Assembly: GCF_001467585.1 (NCBI RefSeq)
Contig: NZ_LNXY01000003.1
Span: 298,729-362,728, forward strand
Origin: Legionella drozanskii LLAP-1
GTDB taxonomy: Bacteria > Pseudomonadota > Gammaproteobacteria > Legionellales > Legionellaceae
Reading direction: 5' to 3'
DNA length: 64,000 bases
This document shows positions 61,501-64,000 of this stretch, one piece after another; position 1 is the stretch's first letter, and each line of letters opens with the position of its first letter. The translations under genes and the position numbers were made by a program. The notes below the pieces were generated by a model, which did no database searches, was not told the DNA's origin, and worked only from the letters and a program-made list of their open reading frames with translations.

Positions 61501-62140
61501 TATCACGCTTAAGAAAATAAATAAATCATTTAAAGATAAGACTATTTTTTCTGATTTGTCGTATGAATTTTATAAAAACAACTATCATTTAGTAGGAAAA
61601 AATGGTGTAGGAAAATCAACCTTGTTAAGGTTGTTGGTTGGATTGGATTCGCCTGATTCCGGTTCAATTTTACTTAATAATCAGTTTTTAATGGATAGTA
61701 ATACTAATCAATACGCGAAAAAAATATTTTATGTGCCCGATGACCTAGATATTTATCCTTTTCTAACCGGACTAGAGTTTTTATCTTGGATTACTAAGGT
61801 TCGTACTAATAATCCAGATGAAATTAATACGCTTATAGACAAATTAGAGTTAAAACAAAGTCAAAATACATCTATAGCGGATATGTCTTTTGGAACGAAG
61901 AAGAAATTTCTTTTGGCCTCGGCGCTGATTGGGCAACCCGATTTTATTATTCTTGATGAACCATTCAACGGCTTAGATAAACATTCTCAACAAGTCTTAT
62001 TAACCATTTTGGAGGAAAAAGCTGTTTCTTCAGGGATAATAGTAACAACGCATCATGACTCCAATCTCGCGCTACTAAATCCATTAAAAATTCAAATTTT
62101 AGATAAGAAGTTAAGCCAGGAAGAAGCCTATAGAGTATGA
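61490..62140 (+). CDS. ABC transporter ATP-binding protein
   Basis: This 216-aa ATPase has Walker A GKNGVGKST, a divergent signature, MSFGTKKKF, Walker B IILDEPFNGLD and the switch region TTHHDSN. The type matches ATPases that serve ABC-2 exporters of peptides and antibiotics. Its partner is the membrane protein encoded just upstream. It overlaps the next gene by four bases. Confidence 0.92.
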   Translation: MEISITLKKINKSFKDKTIFSDLSYEFYKNNYHLVGKNGVGKSTLLRLLVGLDSPDSGSILLNNQFLMDSNTNQYAKKIFYVPDDLDIYPFLTGLEFLSWITKVRTNNPDEINTLIDKLELKQSQNTSIADMSFGTKKKFLLASALIGQPDFIILDEPFNGLDKHSQQVLLTILEEKAVSSGIIVTTHHDSNLALLNPLKIQILDKKLSQEEAYRV

Positions 62141-62715
62141 AAGCATTAGTAGTCGCTCATCCTGATGATGAAATAATTTGGTTCACTCCTCAAATTTTTG
62201 ACATAATTGTCATTGCTTTTTTAGCTCGACACGATAAGCCCTATGCAAGCTATTGTAGACAGCAGGCTATTGCTGCTCATCCTTTAAAAGAGAAGATAAT
62301 CTTATTAAAGATAGAGGAGTCAGGTTATTGGAAAGATAAAAATAGAGTAAGCCAACTCACCCTATCAAAAAAAATTCTCTTTGATTCTTTGTTTCATTTA
62401 AAAGAAAAATTTTCTTTTGCTGAGATATTTACGCATAATTCACAAGGGGAGTATGGGCATGATGATCATATTTTAGTAAATGAAGCAGTTACCACAGTAT
62501 TTTCTAAAGCTAAAATATTCTGCCCTATTGAATTAAATGATTCTGATCATTTACCTGATGCTATTTTGGTAAAAAATGATCTTGATTTTTATTTTAAAGT
62601 AAAAGAGCTCTATGTAAAAAATAGAGCATGGACATGGAAGAGTGATTATATACCGCCGGATAATTTATACTATTCATTACATCAAAGTATGAGCTTTAAC
62701 AATGATAACTGTTAA
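62137..62715 (+). CDS. PIG-L family deacetylase
   Basis: This 192-aa zinc enzyme of the LmbE/PIG-L type removes acetyl from GlcNAc-type groups, as in mycothiol, bacillithiol and teicoplanin synthesis. The motif AHPDDEIIW is at the N-terminus (residues 7-15), and the HNSQGEYGHDDH block (about 107-118) gives the third ligand. Next to a glycosyltransferase, it suggests that an N-acetylated sugar is attached and then deacetylated. It overlaps the ATPase (ATGA) and the glycosyltransferase. Confidence 0.9.
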   Translation: MKALVVAHPDDEIIWFTPQIFDIIVIAFLARHDKPYASYCRQQAIAAHPLKEKIILLKIEESGYWKDKNRVSQLTLSKKILFDSLFHLKEKFSFAEIFTHNSQGEYGHDDHILVNEAVTTVFSKAKIFCPIELNDSDHLPDAILVKNDLDFYFKVKELYVKNRAWTWKSDYIPPDNLYYSLHQSMSFNNDNC

Positions 62716-63394
62716 AATTGCTTCTATACCAGAAAGAATGTTACATCTAGAATCTACTATTTGCCAATTTTTAAGTTACGTTAATAAGATTGAAATATAT
62801 CTTAATAATTATTCAGAAATACCCACTTTTTTAAATAACTCTCGAATTGAAGTTTTTACTAGTCAAAAATCTGGCGATATAGGTGATATAGGAAAGTTTC
62901 ATCAAATAGAAGAGGCTTTAGGTTATGTATTAACAATTGATGATGATTTAATTTATCCATCCGATTATGTAGAAAAAATGATTGAGAAAATCGATTTTTA
63001 TAATAAAAAAGCTTTCATATGTGTTCACGCAAACTTATTACCCCAGGAGAAACTATCTTCTTACTATAAAGATAAGCAAGGCCTCTACTTTGAAAGAAAA
63101 CTTTCGAAAGATACCATAGTAGATGTTCCTGGTACTGGCACACTAGGTTTTCATACCGACCATATAAAATTATCACAATCAATATTTGGTTTACCAAATA
63201 TGACAGACATATGGTTAGCTATCTATGCCAAAGAAAAAAATATACCTATTGTAGCTATGGAGAGGAAAGATAAATGGGTTTTACAAGCTAGAGGTGACAG
63301 ATTTGTAAATTCTATTTATCAATCATCAGTTAAAAATGATTCTTATCAAACCCATTTAATAAATAATGCTTTTAGACTTGCTACAATTATTTAG
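62702..63394 (+). CDS. Glycosyltransferase (GT-A, family 2-like)
   Basis: This 230-aa protein has an N-terminal Rossmann-like half with TVKIASIPERM, YVNKIEIYLNNY and the metal site LTIDDDLIYPSDYVEKM (Asp-rich, about residue 82). The second half contains the acceptor region with TGTLGFHTDHI. It is cytoplasmic, with no membrane segment. It should transfer a sugar to the peptide or to an intermediate. It is the last gene of the operon, overlaps the PIG-L gene and is followed by a hairpin. Confidence 0.82.
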   Translation: MITVKIASIPERMLHLESTICQFLSYVNKIEIYLNNYSEIPTFLNNSRIEVFTSQKSGDIGDIGKFHQIEEALGYVLTIDDDLIYPSDYVEKMIEKIDFYNKKAFICVHANLLPQEKLSSYYKDKQGLYFERKLSKDTIVDVPGTGTLGFHTDHIKLSQSIFGLPNMTDIWLAIYAKEKNIPIVAMERKDKWVLQARGDRFVNSIYQSSVKNDSYQTHLINNAFRLATII

Positions 63395-63449
63395 TTACTT
63401 ACAAGAGTTACTTGATAAAGCTTAGGGACCTACTAGATGGTATAAACTG

Positions 63450-63476
63450 GTCACTGAGGATTTCATCCGCAGTGAC
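63450..63476 (+). terminator. Terminator candidate of the RiPP operon
   Basis: GTCACTG-A-GGA-TTTCA-TCC-G-CAGTGAC forms a 10-bp stem with one internal mismatch, 55 bases after the glycosyltransferase stop. A T-rich run (CTGTTTTTGATTTT) begins about 11 bases later. Confidence 0.55.
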
Positions 63477-63711
63477 GCAGCATTTCTGTTTTTGATTTTA
63501 TTATTAAAAACAATAAATTACCATTTATTTTTCAATCCTGTGCCACGAGATTAAACAGATATAAGAAATATTTGACTCTTGCAATACTGCTTCAATCTTG
63601 ATAATTTCATTTCTAAATAAAATGAAAGTTCACGGATAACGCCTGTCGGCACTAACAATACGATGTCGTATTGACCATGGATAAATCACTTCCATTCTAA
63701 GCGAGGTCAAT
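63477..63711. other. Gap before the integrase-like fragment, with an 18-bp palindrome
   Basis: It holds the perfect palindrome CAATACGA-TG-TCGTATTG at 63656-63673, 38 bases before the ATG of the next gene. It may be an operator or recombination site of that gene. No other gene is seen. Confidence 0.5.
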
Positions 63712-63978
63712 ATGCGTAAACACCTATTAAAACAAGCAGCCAATCTTTATCTCTCAGGCAGACAAGGCAGTTTCCGCGAGAGAAAATATCGGCGATACGT
63801 CGTCTCAAAAGTAATCAACGATTTTTTTGCTGTCGGCAAAGTACCTCCTAAATGGAACGTTATCGATGCCACTCACATGCAGCTTCTGGTTAATTACTGG
63901 TATCAACAAAAAATCAAACCCTCAACGGTAATCCCCCCATTTTTAACTGAATCTAAAAGTAGAGGATTAGGCCGCTAG
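63712..63978 (+). pseudogene. Truncated N-terminal part of a second integrase type
   Basis: This 88-aa ORF, with GAGG five bases ahead of its ATG, begins MRKHLLKQAANLYLSGRQGS. This matches the N-terminal SAM-like domain of tyrosine recombinases annotated as integrase domain proteins in mobile elements, as I recall them. After PSTV the reading changes to a Pro/Ser/Gly tail and stops at 63978, so the catalytic domain is missing. An insertion element may have joined here near 63936, since the sequence GGGGGATTACC (minus strand) looks like an IS terminus. The window ends before this can be resolved. Confidence 0.55.
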
Positions 63979-64000
63979 AGCCAATTTTTGCCTTGGAGGA

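Noticed and set aside
50100..64000. Prophage
   Set aside because: Apart from integrases there are no capsid, tail, terminase or lysis genes; the region is better read as integrated islands.

Overview
The window looks like chromosome of a Legionella species, or a very close relative in Legionellales. It is A/T-rich and interleaves ordinary gammaproteobacterial housekeeping genes with many eukaryotic-like proteins that resemble Dot/Icm effectors: ankyrin repeats, F-box plus RCC1, a mitochondrial-carrier fold, a dual-specificity phosphatase, a Ulp/CE-clan protease and coiled coils. Five effector-like genes or operons carry a promoter layout that fits PmrA control. An intergenic RNA candidate has the hallmarks of the LetA-controlled RsmY/RsmZ RNAs. 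The genus call rests on recognising families, not on a database search.

Layout. 1-5.3 kb: riboflavin genes (ribE partial, ribD), an M48 protease, a DUF2384/RES toxin-antitoxin pair and DUF1415. 5.4-7.3 kb: a predicted CE-clan cysteine protease effector. 7.7-8.9 kb: an MFS transporter. 9.0-12.0 kb: a bufferin-like RiPP cluster with two tandemly duplicated secreted precursors full of Cys-Lys-Ser repeats, an MNIO (DUF692) enzyme and a DUF2063 partner. 12.0-15.8 kb: three paralogues of an unknown His/Cys family. 16-24.4 kb: L,D-transpeptidase-like, ThiM-like, PfpI, membrane proteins, a phosphatase effector, MtfA and a patatin. 24.4-37.6 kb: a dense run of effector candidates with the Csr-type RNA candidate. 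37.8-50.0 kb: metabolism and signalling, including hemerythrin, GNAT, DMT transporter, nitroreductase, alcohol dehydrogenase, a GGDEF and an HD-GYP protein, a shikimate kinase-LuxR fusion, an APH-like kinase and a PadR/carotenoid oxygenase/DUF2269 operon.

50.1 kb to the end is mobile DNA. Two copies of a 43-bp tRNA-Thr(CGU) 3' end flank a small island with RelE/HigA, an acetyltransferase and a decayed integrase. A second integrase follows directly, and then an uninterrupted one-strand biosynthetic cluster (54.5-63.4 kb). That cluster opens with a 25-codon peptide gene (54607-54684) whose C-terminal part is VEVLCNSVACP. It continues with a GNAT, a probable MNIO partner protein, an MNIO, two different Fe(II)/2-oxoglutarate oxygenases, a one-piece ABC exporter, an ABC-2-type permease with its ATPase, a PIG-L deacetylase and a glycosyltransferase. 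I read this as a RiPP pathway that appears undescribed: a tiny two-Cys peptide, distantly reminiscent of methanobactin precursors, modified at Cys, oxidised, perhaps acetylated and glycosylated, and exported. It is the main discovery candidate, and the bufferin-like cluster at 9-12 kb is the second.
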